Shown here in pieces: positions 53,083 to 62,918 of a stretch of 64,000 nt of DNA (position 1 is the stretch's first letter; every line of letters starts with the position of its first letter). The stretch spans positions 682,001 to 746,000 of the forward strand of contig CAWDDC010000003.1 in the NCBI GenBank assembly GCA_963801045.1, read 5' to 3'. The DNA is from JACCWP01 sp963801045 (GTDB lineage Bacteria > Actinomycetota > Actinomycetes > Propionibacteriales > Nocardioidaceae). The notes beneath the pieces are model-generated. The model had not been told where the DNA came from. It did not search any database and worked only from the letters and a program-made list of their open reading frames with translations. Made by a program: the position numbers and the translations under genes.

Positions 53083-54348
53083 ATGACCGACGACAAGCTG
53101 GCCGCGTGCGGGTGCCCCGACTTCCAGACGTCCCGACGGTCGTTCCTCAAGGGCGCGAGCGCCGCTGCCGGCGCGGGCGTGCTGACCAGCATGGTCGGCG
53201 ACGTCTTCACCCAGACCACGTTCGGGGCCGAAGCCGGCGGCAACGTCCTCGTGGTGCTGAGCCTGCGCGGCGGCAGCGACGGACTCTCGCTCGTGGTGCC
53301 GCACGGCGACGCCGACTACGCCCGGCTGCGCCCCACCATCAAGCTGCCCACCGGCAGCCTGCTCGCCAAGGACCAGCTGTTCGGACTCCACCCCGGCTTC
53401 AAGCCGCTGGAGCGGATGTGGAACAACGGCAAGTTCGGCGCCGTCCAGGCGGTCGGCATGCCCACGCCCGACCGCAGCCACTTCAGCGCGATGGAGAAGG
53501 TCGAGGACGCCGACGCCGGCTCGGCTGCCCGGGTCGGTTGGATCAACCGGCTGGTCGGCCTCAGCGGCTCCGGTGCGCCCAACCAGGCCATCCAGCTCGG
53601 CACCTCGCTCGCACCGACGGCGCTGATCGGTCCCGCCTCGGCGATGTCGGTCTACGCCCTGCGCGACATCTCCCTGCCCCAGGACGCCGCGTTCCAGCGC
53701 CACACCCGCAAGTCCCTGCAGGCGATGTGGAACGGCAACGACTCGCTGATGGGCCGCGCCGTCGAGTCGACCCTCACCACGACCCGTGACCTGGGCCCGC
53801 TGGCCCGGTCCGACCCACCCCCGCACAACGGCGCGGAGTACCCCGCGGGTGACGACCTCGGCAGCGCGCTGGCCCAGACCGCCCGGCTGATCCGCGCCGA
53901 CGTGGGCACGCAGGTGGTCGCCCTCGACTTCGGCTCGTGGGACCACCACGAGAACCTCGGCACCGTCGACAACGGCGACCTGCAGTGGATGGTGCGCAAC
54001 ATGGCCACCTGCCTGGCGGCGTTCTTCAAGGATCTCGGCAGCCTGGGCGCGCGGGTCACCGTGGTCACGATCAGCGAGTTCGGCCGGACGGCGAGCGAGA
54101 ACGGCAGCCAGGGCGCGGAGCACGGCTACGGCAACTGCATGCTGCTGCTCGGCGGCGGCGTCAGGGGCGGCAAGGTGCACGGCAACTGGCCGGGACTGCG
54201 CAGCGCCGAGCTGGTCGACGGGGACCTGTCGGTCAACCTGGACTACCGCTCGGTGCTGGCCGAGGTGATCGCCAAGCGCTTCCCGGCGGTGGCGGTGCCG
54301 AAGGTGTTCCCGGGCTTCCGCCGCGAGGCCGTCGGAGTGATGAGGTAG
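53083..54348 (+). CDS. DUF1501 protein, Tat-exported
   Basis: A 421-residue protein with the twin-arginine signal SRRSFLKGASAAAGAGVLTS near residues 17-36, followed by the alkaline-phosphatase-superfamily-like DUF1501 domain: VLVVLSLRGGSDGLSLVVPHGD, GMPTPDRSHFSAMEKVE, VALDFGSWDHHENLG and TISEFGRTASENGSQGAEHGYGN. Metal-binding Asp and His residues typical of sulfatase-like folds are present. The substrate is unknown. It follows DUF1800 with a GAGGAG Shine-Dalgarno, and the pair is likely one operon. Confidence 0.9.
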   Translation: MTDDKLAACGCPDFQTSRRSFLKGASAAAGAGVLTSMVGDVFTQTTFGAEAGGNVLVVLSLRGGSDGLSLVVPHGDADYARLRPTIKLPTGSLLAKDQLFGLHPGFKPLERMWNNGKFGAVQAVGMPTPDRSHFSAMEKVEDADAGSAARVGWINRLVGLSGSGAPNQAIQLGTSLAPTALIGPASAMSVYALRDISLPQDAAFQRHTRKSLQAMWNGNDSLMGRAVESTLTTTRDLGPLARSDPPPHNGAEYPAGDDLGSALAQTARLIRADVGTQVVALDFGSWDHHENLGTVDNGDLQWMVRNMATCLAAFFKDLGSLGARVTVVTISEFGRTASENGSQGAEHGYGNCMLLLGGGVRGGKVHGNWPGLRSAELVDGDLSVNLDYRSVLAEVIAKRFPAVAVPKVFPGFRREAVGVMR

Positions 54349-54381
54349 CGAAAGTCGCTGGGCGGCGCCCGGCCGCCGTGC

Positions 54382-54387
54382 GAGGGT
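54382..54387 (+). promoter_or_regulatory. -10 hexamer of the methyltransferase gene at 54394
   Basis: GAGGGT followed by GCGCGC (six bases) and ATG; leaderless arrangement. Confidence 0.45.
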
Positions 54388-54393
54388 GCGCGC

Positions 54394-55233
54394 ATGCCGG
54401 CACCCGACGAGGACTATCGCGCGGTCAACCTCGCCCAGTGGAACGAGCGTGCGCCTGCGCACGCGGCGTCTCCCGACTACGCCGTCGAACGCTTCCTCGC
54501 AGAGCCCGACTACCTGAGTCACGTCGTCCGGTTCGACCTGCCGCTGCTCGGTGACGTCCGCGGGCTGCGCGGCGTGCACCTGCAGTGCCACATCGGCACC
54601 GACACGGTCTCGCTCGCCCGGCGTGGTGCGCGGATGACCGGGGTGGACTTCTCGCCTGCCGCGCTGGCGGAGGCACGTCGGCTGGCTGCGGGTACGGGCG
54701 CCGACGTGGACTTCGTCGAGTCCGACGTCTACGACGCACCCGCCGCGGTCGGCCGGGACGACTTCGACCTGGTCTACACCGGTGTCGGTGCGCTCTGCTG
54801 GCTGCCCGACATCGTCGGCTGGGCGCAGACCGTGGCCGCGCTGCTGCGCCCCGGCGGGCGGCTGTTCATCCGGGAGGGACACCCGGTGCTGTGGGCGCTG
54901 GACGACGAGCGCACCGCTGATCTGGTGCTCGCCTACCCCTACCACCACCAGGGCGCGGCGACGGTCTTCGACGAGCCGGGTACGTACGTCGAGACCGACG
55001 CGCAGTTCCAGCACAACCGGAGCCACGAGTGGAACCACGGCCTCGGCGAGATCGTCACCGCGCTGCTGGACGCGGGCATGCAGCCGACCGGGCTGGTGGA
55101 GCACGACAGCGTGCCGTGGAACGCAGTCCCGGGTCAGATGGTGCCGGCCGAGGCCGACGGCGAGTGGCGGCTGGCCGACCGGCCGGAGCGGTTGCCGCAC
55201 ACGTACACGCTGCAGGCCGTGCGCCAGGGCTGA
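54394..55233 (+). CDS. Class I SAM-dependent methyltransferase
   Basis: A 279-residue methyltransferase. The family pattern starts YRAVNLAQWNERAPAHAASPDY, then LRGVHLQCHIGTDTVSLARRGARMTGVDFSPAAL, where the SAM motif HLQCHIGTDT replaces the usual GCGxG, and FDLVYTGVGALCWLPDIVGW. The C-terminal half (FDEPGTYVETDAQFQHNRSHEWNHGLGEIVTALLDAGM) is typical of a clade of actinobacterial small-molecule methyltransferases. Substrate unknown. Confidence 0.85.
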   Translation: MPAPDEDYRAVNLAQWNERAPAHAASPDYAVERFLAEPDYLSHVVRFDLPLLGDVRGLRGVHLQCHIGTDTVSLARRGARMTGVDFSPAALAEARRLAAGTGADVDFVESDVYDAPAAVGRDDFDLVYTGVGALCWLPDIVGWAQTVAALLRPGGRLFIREGHPVLWALDDERTADLVLAYPYHHQGAATVFDEPGTYVETDAQFQHNRSHEWNHGLGEIVTALLDAGMQPTGLVEHDSVPWNAVPGQMVPAEADGEWRLADRPERLPHTYTLQAVRQG

Positions 55234-55339
55234 CGTCCCTGCTGACGACGCAGCCTCCGGTGCCGGTCGGGGCTCCGCCCGGGGCAGACCAGGGTCGGTC
55301 CCCGATGTCGCGACCGGTACGAACGGCGACGCTGGGGAC

Positions 55340-55607
55340 ATGACGACGACAGAGACCCACCACCCCGACGCCCCCGCCGTGGAGGCCCGCCCCCGCGCCC
55401 TGCGCCGCTCGGACCGGCGGATCATCGCCGGTGTCTGCGGAGGCGTCGCCGCCTACACCGGCATCGACGTGACCGTGGTCCGGCTGCTGCTGGTGCTGCT
55501 CACGCTGATCTTCGGCATGGGCGTCGCCGTCTACGTCGCGGCCTGGCTGCTGGTGCCCAACCAGGGCTCCGACCGCTCCGCAGGTCGAGCGCATGCTCGG
55601 ACGCTGA
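55340..55607 (+). CDS. PspC domain membrane protein, one frameshift
   Basis: A phage-shock-C type protein of about 88 residues. It has a Pro/Ala-rich start, then LRRSDRRIIAGVCGGVAAYTGIDVTVVRLLLVLLTLIFGMGVAVYVAAWLLVPNQ, the PspC signature with its membrane helices. One extra base near 55580 disturbs the last residues; repaired it ends QVERMLGR at 55607. PspC proteins respond to envelope stress. The ATG is six bases after GACGCT. Confidence 0.82.
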
Positions 55608-55652
55608 CCCGGCCGGCTCGCCACGCCCGCCCCGGTTGCGGCGCCGGCGGCG

Positions 55653-57870
55653 ATGCGCGAACGTCTCCGGATGGTGGCCACCCCAGACCCTGGTCGTACC
55701 GCGAAAGTCGTGCTTGCCGTCGCCCTCGCAGCGGGGCTGCTGGTGCCCCAGCAGGCGCCGGCCGCGCCTCCCCCGGCACCGGGCGCCGCCGACGACGCGC
55801 CGGGGGCACCGGGCCGCCCGGCGGTCTGGACCGACGGCGCCAAGACCGGCTTCGGCACGGCCCGCGGTCTGCGCAGCAAGGTCTGGTACACCCTGGGCCG
55901 CAGCGGCACCGCGGGCGAGCTGTTCTACCCGCAGCTCGACACGCCGAGCGTGCGCGAGTCCCAGCTCGTGGTCACCGACGGGGAGACGTTCACCGACCGC
56001 GAGGACGCCGACACCCGGCACCGGGTCCGGGTCCTGGACGAGCGCGGGCTGACGTATCAGATGGTCAACACCGATCGTGGCGGTGACTACCGGATCACCA
56101 AGACCTTCGTCACCGACCCCGACCGCTCCACCGTGCTCGTCGACGTCCGCTTCGAGTCGCTGTCCGGCGACCCCTACGAGGTCTACCTGCTGCACGACCC
56201 GGCGCTGGACAACGACGGCACCGACGACCGCGGCGAGACCCGCGACGGCGCGCTGGTGGCACGGCAGAACGGCATGGCCAGCACGGTGGACAGCCGGCCG
56301 GCGTTCACCGCGACGTCGAGCGGCTACCTCGGCACCAGCGACGGCTGGACGGACCTGGCCGGCGACCACACGATGGACTGGACCTACACCGCGCCGGACG
56401 CAGGCAACGTGGTGCAGACCGGCCGCACCAGGCTGACCGGCCTTCCCGGGCGGGCGGCACCTCACCCTCGCCGTCGGGTTCGGCGCGACCCCGCGGGCCA
56501 GCTCCCGGGTCGCGGACGCCTCCCTGCGCGACGGCTTCCACCAGGTGGCGGCGGAGTACGCGTACGGGTGGCGCCGCTACCTCGGCAGCCTCGACCGGCC
56601 GCCGGCGAGCGTGCAGCGGTGGCTGCGCGAGTGGCGGGTGTCGGCCATGGTGCTCGCCGCCAGCGAGGACAAGACCTACCGCGGCGGCTTCGTCGCGGCG
56701 CCGGGCCGGCCGTGGGCCTGGGCGTTCGAGCTGCGCGACATCCCCGTCTACCACGCGGTGTGGTCGCGCGATCAGTACCAGATCGCGACCGGGCTGCTCG
56801 CCGCCGGCGACGACGCCGCCGCCAACCGTGCTCTCGACTACCTGTGGGACGTGCAGCAACGCCCGGACGGGTCGTTCCCGCAGAACAGCCGGCTCGACGG
56901 CGAGCCGGTCTTCGACAGCCTGCAGATGGACGAGGTCGCGTTCCCGATCGTGCTCGCCTGGCAGCTGGGGCGCGCGGGCGCCGAGGACTGGGAGCACGTC
57001 CGGCTGTCGGCCGACTACCTGGTCGAGAACGGCCCCGCGTCGCCCCAGGAGCGTTGGGAGAACCTCGGCAACTACTCCCCCGCGACCATCGCCGCGGAGA
57101 TCGCCGGTCTGGTGTGCGCCGCCGACATCGCCCGCGACAACGGCAAGCCGGCGCTGGCCCGGCGCTACGCCCGCACCGCCGACGAGTGGCGGGCAGACGT
57201 CGAGCAGCAGACCGCGACCAGGACCGGCCCGCTGTCGCCCGATCCCTACTACCTGCGGGTGACCGTGGAGGGTGACGGCGACGACGGCACCGACATCCAG
57301 GTGCCCGACGGCGGCCCGCTGATCGACGAGCGCCGCATCGTCGACCCGAGCTTCCTCGAGCTGGTGCGGCTGGGCGTCAAGCCGGCCGACGACCCGACCA
57401 TCCGCAACAGCCTGTCGGTCGTCGACCGGCGGCTGCGCTACTCCACCCCGAACGGGCCGTTCTGGCGCCGTTCCACGTTCGACGGCTACGGCGAGACCCG
57501 TACCGGTGCGCGCTGGGAGCCCTCCGACGAGGGATCCCGGCTCACCCTCGGCCGGGGCTGGCCGCTGCTCACCGGCGAGCGCGGCGAGTACCGGCTGGCC
57601 CGCGGGCTCGGCGCCCAGCGCTACCTGGACGCGATGGCGCTGTCCGCGCAGGGCAGCACCGGGTTCATGTCCGAGCAGGTGTGGGACGGTCGCCCGCCGA
57701 CCGGCGAGGCGTCGCGCTACACCCTCGGCGAGGGCACGTTCTCGGCCCGGCCGCTGGCCTGGTCGCACGCGCAGTTCCTTCGGCTGGCCCGGTCGATCGA
57801 GGTGGGCTACCCGATCGAGACGCCTCAGGTGGTCGCCTGCCGCTACGACTCCGAGCTGTGCTTACGCTGA
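55653..57870 (+). CDS. Secreted GH15 glucoamylase/glucodextranase, one frameshift
   Basis: About 738 residues when repaired. A signal segment (AKVVLAVALAAGLLVPQQAPAAP) precedes a glucodextranase N-domain (DGAKTGFGTARGLRSKVWYTLG; LFYPQLDTPSVRESQLVV) and the (alpha/alpha)6 GH15 barrel (ELRDIPVYHAVWSRDQYQIATGLLAAGD; FDSLQMDEVAFPIVLAWQL with the general acid Glu; WPLLTGERGEYRLARG with the base Glu). One extra base near 56445 breaks the frame; repaired it reads HLTLAVGFGATPRASSRVAD. It releases glucose from alpha-glucans outside the cell. Confidence 0.87.
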
Positions 57871-57876
57871 CGCGGC

Positions 57877-59031
57877 ATGGCCTCCGACCTGCTGCCCGTC
57901 GACGAGCTCGCGGTGCTGCGGCGCCGTACCAGCGTGAAGTGGCGCGTCCACCCCGACGACGTGCTGCCGCTGCCGGTGGCCGAGAGCGACTTCGCGCTCG
58001 CCCCTGCGGTGCAGGCGGCGCTGCTGCGCGCGGTCGAGTCGTCGGACACCGGCTACGCCTACGCCCAGCCGGTCCTCGGCCCGTCGCTGTCGAAGTTCGC
58101 CTCCGAGCGCTGGGGATGGCAGGTCGACCCCGACCGGGTCCTGGCGATGCCGGACGTCGGAGTCGGCGCCGTCGAGCTGCTCCGGGCCGTCTGCCGGCCT
58201 GGCGACCGGGTGGTGATCTCCCCACCGGTCTACCCACCGTTCTTCGCCTGGCTCGAGGAGACGCACACCCGCGGCATCGAGGCCCCGCTGCGGCAGCAGG
58301 CCGACGGGGCGTGGCGGCTCGACCTCGACGCGCTGGCGGACGCGTTCGCGCGCGGCCCGGCGGCGTACGTGCTCTGCAACCCGCACAACCCGGTGGGGCG
58401 GGTGCACAGCCGCGAGGAGCTGACCGCGGTGGCGGAGCTCGCCGCGCGGCACGGCGTGACGGTGATCGCCGACGAGATCCACGCGCCGCTGGTGCTGCCG
58501 GGCGCCGAGTTCACGCCGTTCCTCACCGTGCCGGGCGGTGCCGAGGTCGGCATCAGCCTGGTCTCGGCCAGCAAGGCGTTCAACCTGGCCGGGCTCAAGT
58601 GCGCCGCCGCCGTGACCGCGTCGCCGCAGATGCAGCGGCTGGCCGACCGGGTGCCGGAGCACAACGCCTGGCGGATCGGGCAGCTCGGGCTGCTCGCGAC
58701 CCTCGCCGCGTTCGACGACTCCGCCGACTGGCTCGACCGGCTGGTGGCCACGCTCGACGCCCGCCGCCACCAGCTCGGCGACCTGCTCGCCGAGCACCTC
58801 CCGCAGGTGCGCTGGTCGCCGCCGGAGGCGACCTACCTGGCGTGGCTGGACTGCCGCGAGATCGGCGAGGGCGCCGAGCCGCGCGACCTCTTCCTCGAAC
58901 GTGGGCGGGTGGCGCTGGAGCCGGGACCGGCGTTCGGCAGCCCCGGCAGCGGCTGGGTGCGGCTCAACTTCGGGACCAGCGCGCAGATCGTCGACGAGGC
59001 CGTGCGCCGGATGGCCGCTGCGGTGGGCTGA
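57877..59031 (+). CDS. MalY/PatB-type PLP aminotransferase (putative C-S beta-lyase)
   Basis: A 384-residue fold-type I PLP enzyme. The MalY/PatB pattern is visible: VKWRVHPDDVLPLPVAESDFALAPAV, GVGAVELLRAVCRPGDRVVISPPVYPPFF, LCNPHNPVGRVHSREEL, VIADEIHAPLVLPG and the PLP lysine in SLVSASKAFNLAGLKCA. These enzymes split cystathionine or cysteine conjugates to a thiol, pyruvate and ammonia. TACGCT eight bases upstream suggests its own start. It lies six bases after the GH15 stop. Confidence 0.9.
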   Translation: MASDLLPVDELAVLRRRTSVKWRVHPDDVLPLPVAESDFALAPAVQAALLRAVESSDTGYAYAQPVLGPSLSKFASERWGWQVDPDRVLAMPDVGVGAVELLRAVCRPGDRVVISPPVYPPFFAWLEETHTRGIEAPLRQQADGAWRLDLDALADAFARGPAAYVLCNPHNPVGRVHSREELTAVAELAARHGVTVIADEIHAPLVLPGAEFTPFLTVPGGAEVGISLVSASKAFNLAGLKCAAAVTASPQMQRLADRVPEHNAWRIGQLGLLATLAAFDDSADWLDRLVATLDARRHQLGDLLAEHLPQVRWSPPEATYLAWLDCREIGEGAEPRDLFLERGRVALEPGPAFGSPGSGWVRLNFGTSAQIVDEAVRRMAAAVG

Positions 59032-59101
59032 CTCCTTGACAGCACGGCCGGGCGGGTGCACGTTCGCACCGTCGCCACGGTCGTGGCGCAAGGGGGAAGT
59101 G

Positions 59102-59859
59102 ATGACGCACCAAGTACGTCCACCTCGACCATCCGCCGACCGGCGCTCGGACGCGAGACCGCCATCCGGCTGGCCACCACCGAGTACGAGCGCTACCTGA
59201 GCCTGCTGCACGACGTCTCGCCGGGACAGTGGGGGGCGCCGACCGACTGCCCCGACTGGGACGTCCACGCGATGGCCACCCACGTCCTCGGCATGGCCGA
59301 GATGTCGGCGTCGCTGCGCGAGCAGGTGCGCCAGCTCCGTGCGGCGCGCAAGCGGGGCGGGCTGCTGGTCGACGCGCTCAACGCCGTGCAGGTGGACGCC
59401 GGCCGCGGCCTCGAGCCGGCGGCCGTGGTGCACCGCCTCGCCGAGACCGTGCCCCGGGCCGTTCGCGGACGTGAGCGCATGCCCGGGCTCGTCCGGCGCA
59501 GCGCCATGCCGGGCCAGCAGCAGGTCGGTGCCGCCGGGGAGGTGTGGACGTTCGGCTTCCTCACCGACGTCGTCCTCACCCGCGACGTCTGGATGCACCG
59601 CGTCGACACGGCACGGGCGACCGGCCTCACGTTCGTGGCGACGCCGGACCACGACGGGGCGATCGTCGCGGACCTGGTGGCGGAGTGGGCCGAGCGGCAC
59701 GGTCGGGCGTACGCGTTGCGGCTGACCGGTCCCGCCGGTGGCGAGTGGTCCGCCGGCGACGGTGGCGACGAGCTCGAGCTCGACGCGGTGGAGTTCGGCC
59801 GGCTGGTGTCCGGGCGCGGCTCCGGCGAGGGGCTGCTGGCCCGGCAGGTGGCGTTCTGA
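59102..59859 (+). CDS. Maleylpyruvate isomerase-family (mycothiol-dependent) protein, start uncertain
   Basis: A DinB-like/MDMPI protein of about 253 residues. The family N-terminus is RLATTEYERYLSLLHDVSPGQWGAPTDCPDWDVHAMATHVLGMAEM (the WDV-HAMATH metal His), with a second His in the LTRDVWMHRVDTARATG region. ATG 59102 has a clear GGGGGAAG Shine-Dalgarno but needs one missing base near 59120 to join the main frame (MTHQVRP to STIRRPALGRE). Otherwise the frame could begin at GTG 59083 or 59056. The thiol substrate is unknown. Confidence 0.75.
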
Positions 59860-59882
59860 GAGCGACGGCCGCTCGCAGCAGG

Positions 59883-59888
59883 CATCAT
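59883..59888 (+). promoter_or_regulatory. -10 hexamer of the truncated haemoglobin gene
   Basis: CATCAT followed by six bases and the ATG at 59895; leaderless arrangement. Confidence 0.45.
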
Positions 59889-59894
59889 CTGTTC

Positions 59895-60378
59895 ATGACC
59901 ACCGAGGACACCACGAGCGCCCAGCCGCCCAGCCTGTTCGACTGGGCCGGTGGCGCCACCGCCCTGGAGGCGCTGTGTGAACGCTTCTACCAGCTGGTCG
60001 GCGAGGACGAGCTGATCGGACCGCTCTTCGCCGGGATGGCGGCCGACCACCCGCAACGCGTGGCGACCTGGCTGGGCGAGGTCTTCGGCGGCCCGGCGAC
60101 GTACTCCGAGGACCACGGCGGCTACCCGGCGATGCTGCGCCACCACCTCGGGCTGTCGATCACCGAGCCGCAGCGGCGGCGGTGGGTGGCGCTGATCCAG
60201 GACGCCGCCGACGACGTCGGGCTGCCGGCCGACCCGGAGTTCCGGGCCGCGTTCGTCGGCTACCTCGAGTGGGGCACCCGGCTGGCGGTCGAGAACTCGC
60301 GCCCGGGCGCCGCACCCGGTCCCCGAGGCGCCGGTGCCGCAGTGGGGCTGGGGCGTCGCTCCACCCTGGACGGGCTGA
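59895..60378 (+). CDS. glbO: Group II truncated haemoglobin (GlbO type), one frameshift
   Basis: A haem protein of about 160 residues. It has a Pro-rich start, then SLFDWAGGATALEALCERFYQLVGEDELIGPLFAGM with Tyr B10 in FYQLV, ATWLGEVFGGPATY, GGYPAMLRHHLGLSI with the proximal His F8, and RRRWVALIQDA with Trp G8, the mark of group II. One extra base near 60325 alters the tail; repaired it ends VPQWGWGVAPPWTG, the usual proline/tryptophan tail. Likely roles are oxygen or NO handling near the membrane. Confidence 0.87.
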
Positions 60379-60397
60379 GCGACACCCCGCCCACGGC

Positions 60398-60511
60398 TCA
60401 GCTGCGCTTGTCGTCGCCCTTCGTGGGCAGCCGGATCGCCGGCGCCGGCGGCGCCTTCGGGGTCTTCTTCTTCGGCTTGCGCGCCTCGCGGCGCTGCTTG
60501 TCCTTGGACAT
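60398..60511 (-). CDS. Small basic Lys/Pro-rich protein (37 aa)
   Basis: ORF encoding MSKDKQRREARKPKKKTPKA followed by PPAPAIRLPTKGDDKRS. Very basic, no membrane helix. An AGGAGG Shine-Dalgarno stands before the ATG, so it is probably translated. It is convergent with the haemoglobin gene. The peptide resembles small ribosome- or RNA-binding proteins only by composition. Confidence 0.6.
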   Translation of the reverse strand: MSKDKQRREARKPKKKTPKAPPAPAIRLPTKGDDKRS

Positions 60512-60693
60512 GGGAGGCCTCCTCGTGCTTCGGCTCAGGACGGAAGTCGGAAGCGGGCTCTCACTCCATCACGCTGCTCCGGGAGTCGGACGGCGCCGCT
60601 CGCGTCGCGCGTCACGGCCGTACGCCGACCGTAGGCCGAACGGGCCGCGGTGTGCACCCCCATTCCGGCCCGGATTCCCGGCCTCCGCCGTCG

Positions 60694-61604
60694 TCAGCCC
60701 AGGAACGCCAGCAACGCGTCGGCCAGCTCCGCCGGCGCCTCCTCGGCCATGTGGTGACCCGACTCGATCGGGTGCCCGCGCAGGTCGGTGGTCCAGGGCC
60801 GCCAGACCTCGAGCGGGTCGCCGTACAGCTCCTCGAGGTCGTCGAGGGACGACCACAGCAGCAGCGTCGGGCAGTCGATCCGCCGGCCGGCGTCGCGGTC
60901 GGCCGCGTCGTGACGGCGGTCGTGGCCGAGCCCGGCCCGGTAGTCCTCGCACATGCCCCGAACGGTCGCCGGGTCGTGGATCGCCGCGAGGAAGTCGGCG
61001 TGGTTGTCGCGCCCAGCGCCTCCGGCGTGTTCGTGGTGGGCACGGAGTACCAGGTCTCGGGGTCGGCGTTGATCACCCGCTCGGCGGGCTTCTCGCGCTG
61101 GCCGAGGAAGAACCAGTGCCACCACGCCGCGGCGAACTCGGCGTCGCACCGCTCCAGCGCCTCGACGATCGGCGTGCCGTCGAGCACGGCCAGCCGGGTC
61201 ACCCGGTCGGGATGGTCGAGCGCCGTGCGGTAGGCGACGTAGGAGCCCCGGTCGTGGCCCACGACCGCGAACCGCTCGTGACCCAGTGCTGCCATCAGCG
61301 CCACGACGTCAGCGGCCATCGCGCGCTTGGAGTAGGCCTCCGGGTCGGCCGCCAGGTCCGGTTTCGACGACTGGCCGTAGCCGCGCAGGTCGGGGCACAC
61401 CACGGTGTGGTGGGCGGCGAGCAGCGGCGCGACGCCGTACCAGGTGGTGTGGGTGCGCGGGTGTCCGTGCAGCAGCACCACCGGCGGACCCGAGCCGCCG
61501 TGCCGCACCCGCAGCGACACGTCGGCACCGACCTGCGACCTGCTCCAGCGCGAAGCCGGCGAAGAAGCCAGTACCGTGAGCCGTCGTCGTCGAGGGGTCG
61601 TCAT
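60694..61604 (-). CDS. Alpha/beta hydrolase (haloacetate dehalogenase/epoxide hydrolase-like), frameshifted
   Basis: About 300 residues when repaired. Core motifs: VSLRVRHGGSGPPVVLLHGHPRTHTTWYGVAP (oxyanion HG), VVCPDLRGYGQSSKP, the nucleophile elbow VVGHDRGSYVAYRTALDHPDRV with Asp in GHDRG, and the C-terminal His in HPIESGHHMAEEAPAEL. An Asp nucleophile fits dehalogenases and epoxide hydrolases. One base is missing near 61011. The N-terminus is unclear: ATG 61604 is 7 nt after TACGGT, but another frame reads FFAGFALEQV, typical of the family, so a second frameshift near 61545 is possible. Confidence 0.75.
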
Positions 61605-61662
61605 GCCGCGCACCGTACGAGCCGCCGCCGTCACCGGCACGCCGTCCGGTCGCCGCACCGCG

Positions 61663-62091
61663 GTGACCGACCAGGCCGACTGGGCCGAGGGACGTCGGCA
61701 CGCGGCGGCGGCGCACGCCGACCGCGAGGCGACCCGGCGGGCCGGCGAGACCGAACGGGCCCGCGCCGTCGTCGCCGCCTTCGTCCGCGAGGCGCAGCAG
61801 CGCGGGCTGCGCACGCAGCGGCTGGAGGTGCGGCCCTACAGCGGGCGGGGGACGTACCGCACCGACGTCGAGGGCTGGTACGTGCGCCGGGACCGTTCGC
61901 TGGGCGTCGGCGCCGACGGCGCGTTCTACGTGCTCAGCGTGCCGGCGAGCCTGCGGGCCCGGCTGACCGGCGCCCGGCTGGAGCCCTCGGACCCGCCGCT
62001 GGTCGCCGGCCGGGGCGGACGGGACGGGCACGCGATGGCACTGGACGCGTTGCTGCGGCAGCGACTCGATGCCGGCGACGACTTCGGCTAA
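61663..62091 (+). CDS. Conserved hypothetical protein
   Basis: A 142-residue protein of unknown function: a helical, charged first third (DWAEGRRHAAAAHADREATRRAGETERARAVVAAFVREAQQRG), then a compact beta part (LRTQRLEVRPYSGRGTYRTDVEGWYVRRDRSLGVGADGAFYVLSVPASLRARLTGARLEP) and a C-terminal helix. GTG 61663 was chosen because the ATG at 61603 overlaps the start codon of the opposite-strand hydrolase. The LGVGxDGxFYVL pattern recurs in related actinobacterial proteins but carries no known function. Confidence 0.6.
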   Translation: MTDQADWAEGRRHAAAAHADREATRRAGETERARAVVAAFVREAQQRGLRTQRLEVRPYSGRGTYRTDVEGWYVRRDRSLGVGADGAFYVLSVPASLRARLTGARLEPSDPPLVAGRGGRDGHAMALDALLRQRLDAGDDFG

Positions 62092-62918
62092 GCGGGGTCG
62101 GCGAAGGCCGCCGGGTTCAGCGGGCACTCGGCCCACGGAAGGTCGAGCAGGTCGGGATCGGCCAGCAGGGCGCGGATGAGCGCGGCCAGCCGCCCGGCGT
62201 GGCCACCGTCGACGAGGCGGTGGTCGGCGGTGGCCACCACCACCATCCGCGGCCGGACCTCGACCTGCCCATCGACGACCATCGCCGCGTCGCGCACTGC
62301 ACCGACGGCGACGTAGAGCGGGACGCGCGCGAACGGCAGCGGCGCGAGGAACGCCTCGTCGAGCCCCAGCGTGCCGACGTTGGAGACGAACGCCGCCCCC
62401 AGCGGGAAACCCGGCTGCCCGAAGGCGCCGATCCCGAACCCGCCCACCAGCAGGCCGGCCACCGACAGCAGGGGCCGCATCGCCCACGCAGGGGCGAGTC
62501 GCACCAGTGCCGAGCTGCGGTTGTGCCTCGGGTCGGTGCCGGCCCGCAACCGGGTCGCGCCGAGCCTGAGCGCCTGCGCCACCTCGGCTGGCGCCAGTGT
62601 GTCGACCGAGCCGACCTTGACCGGGGCCAGGTCGGCTCCCGCCAGGTCGACCGCGAAGCCGACGTCGCAGGTGGCGTACGGGACGATGCGACCGAGCACC
62701 ACCCGGGCCCGAACCTCGGGCACCGCAGCGATGGCACGCCCGACCGCGGCGCCGACCACATGGGTGACGGTGACGTGCTCCCCGGTCCGCGCGCGGGTGC
62801 GCTCGAGGTAGTCGCTCACCGGGGTGACGTCGATCTCGGCCCGGGTGTGGATGCGCCCGTCCCGCGACGGCCGCCAGGTGGCGACGGCGACTCGACGACG
62901 CACCGAGGGGCGGCTCAC
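62088..62918 (-). CDS. Stand-alone E2-like acyltransferase (2-oxoacid dehydrogenase catalytic domain)
   Basis: A 276-residue protein matching only the catalytic domain of dihydrolipoyl acyltransferases, with no lipoyl or E1/E3-binding domain. Family features are IDVTPVSDYLER, VTHVVGAAVGRAIA, LGLDEAFLAPLPFARVPLYVAVGAV, and the catalytic motif ATADHRLVDGGHAGRLA (HRxxDG form). Without a lipoyl arm it is more likely a CoA-dependent acyltransferase of another pathway. Its GTG overlaps the SDR stop as GTGA, so they are coupled. A possible role is lipid or polyketide tailoring; this is inference. Confidence 0.8.
   Translation of the reverse strand: MSRPSVRRRVAVATWRPSRDGRIHTRAEIDVTPVSDYLERTRARTGEHVTVTHVVGAAVGRAIAAVPEVRARVVLGRIVPYATCDVGFAVDLAGADLAPVKVGSVDTLAPAEVAQALRLGATRLRAGTDPRHNRSSALVRLAPAWAMRPLLSVAGLLVGGFGIGAFGQPGFPLGAAFVSNVGTLGLDEAFLAPLPFARVPLYVAVGAVRDAAMVVDGQVEVRPRMVVVATADHRLVDGGHAGRLAALIRALLADPDLLDLPWAECPLNPAAFADPA

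Noticed and set aside
60512..60693. Gene or RNA in the gap before the hydrolase
   Set aside because: No supported ORF, promoter or stem beyond the Shine-Dalgarno of the small basic protein.
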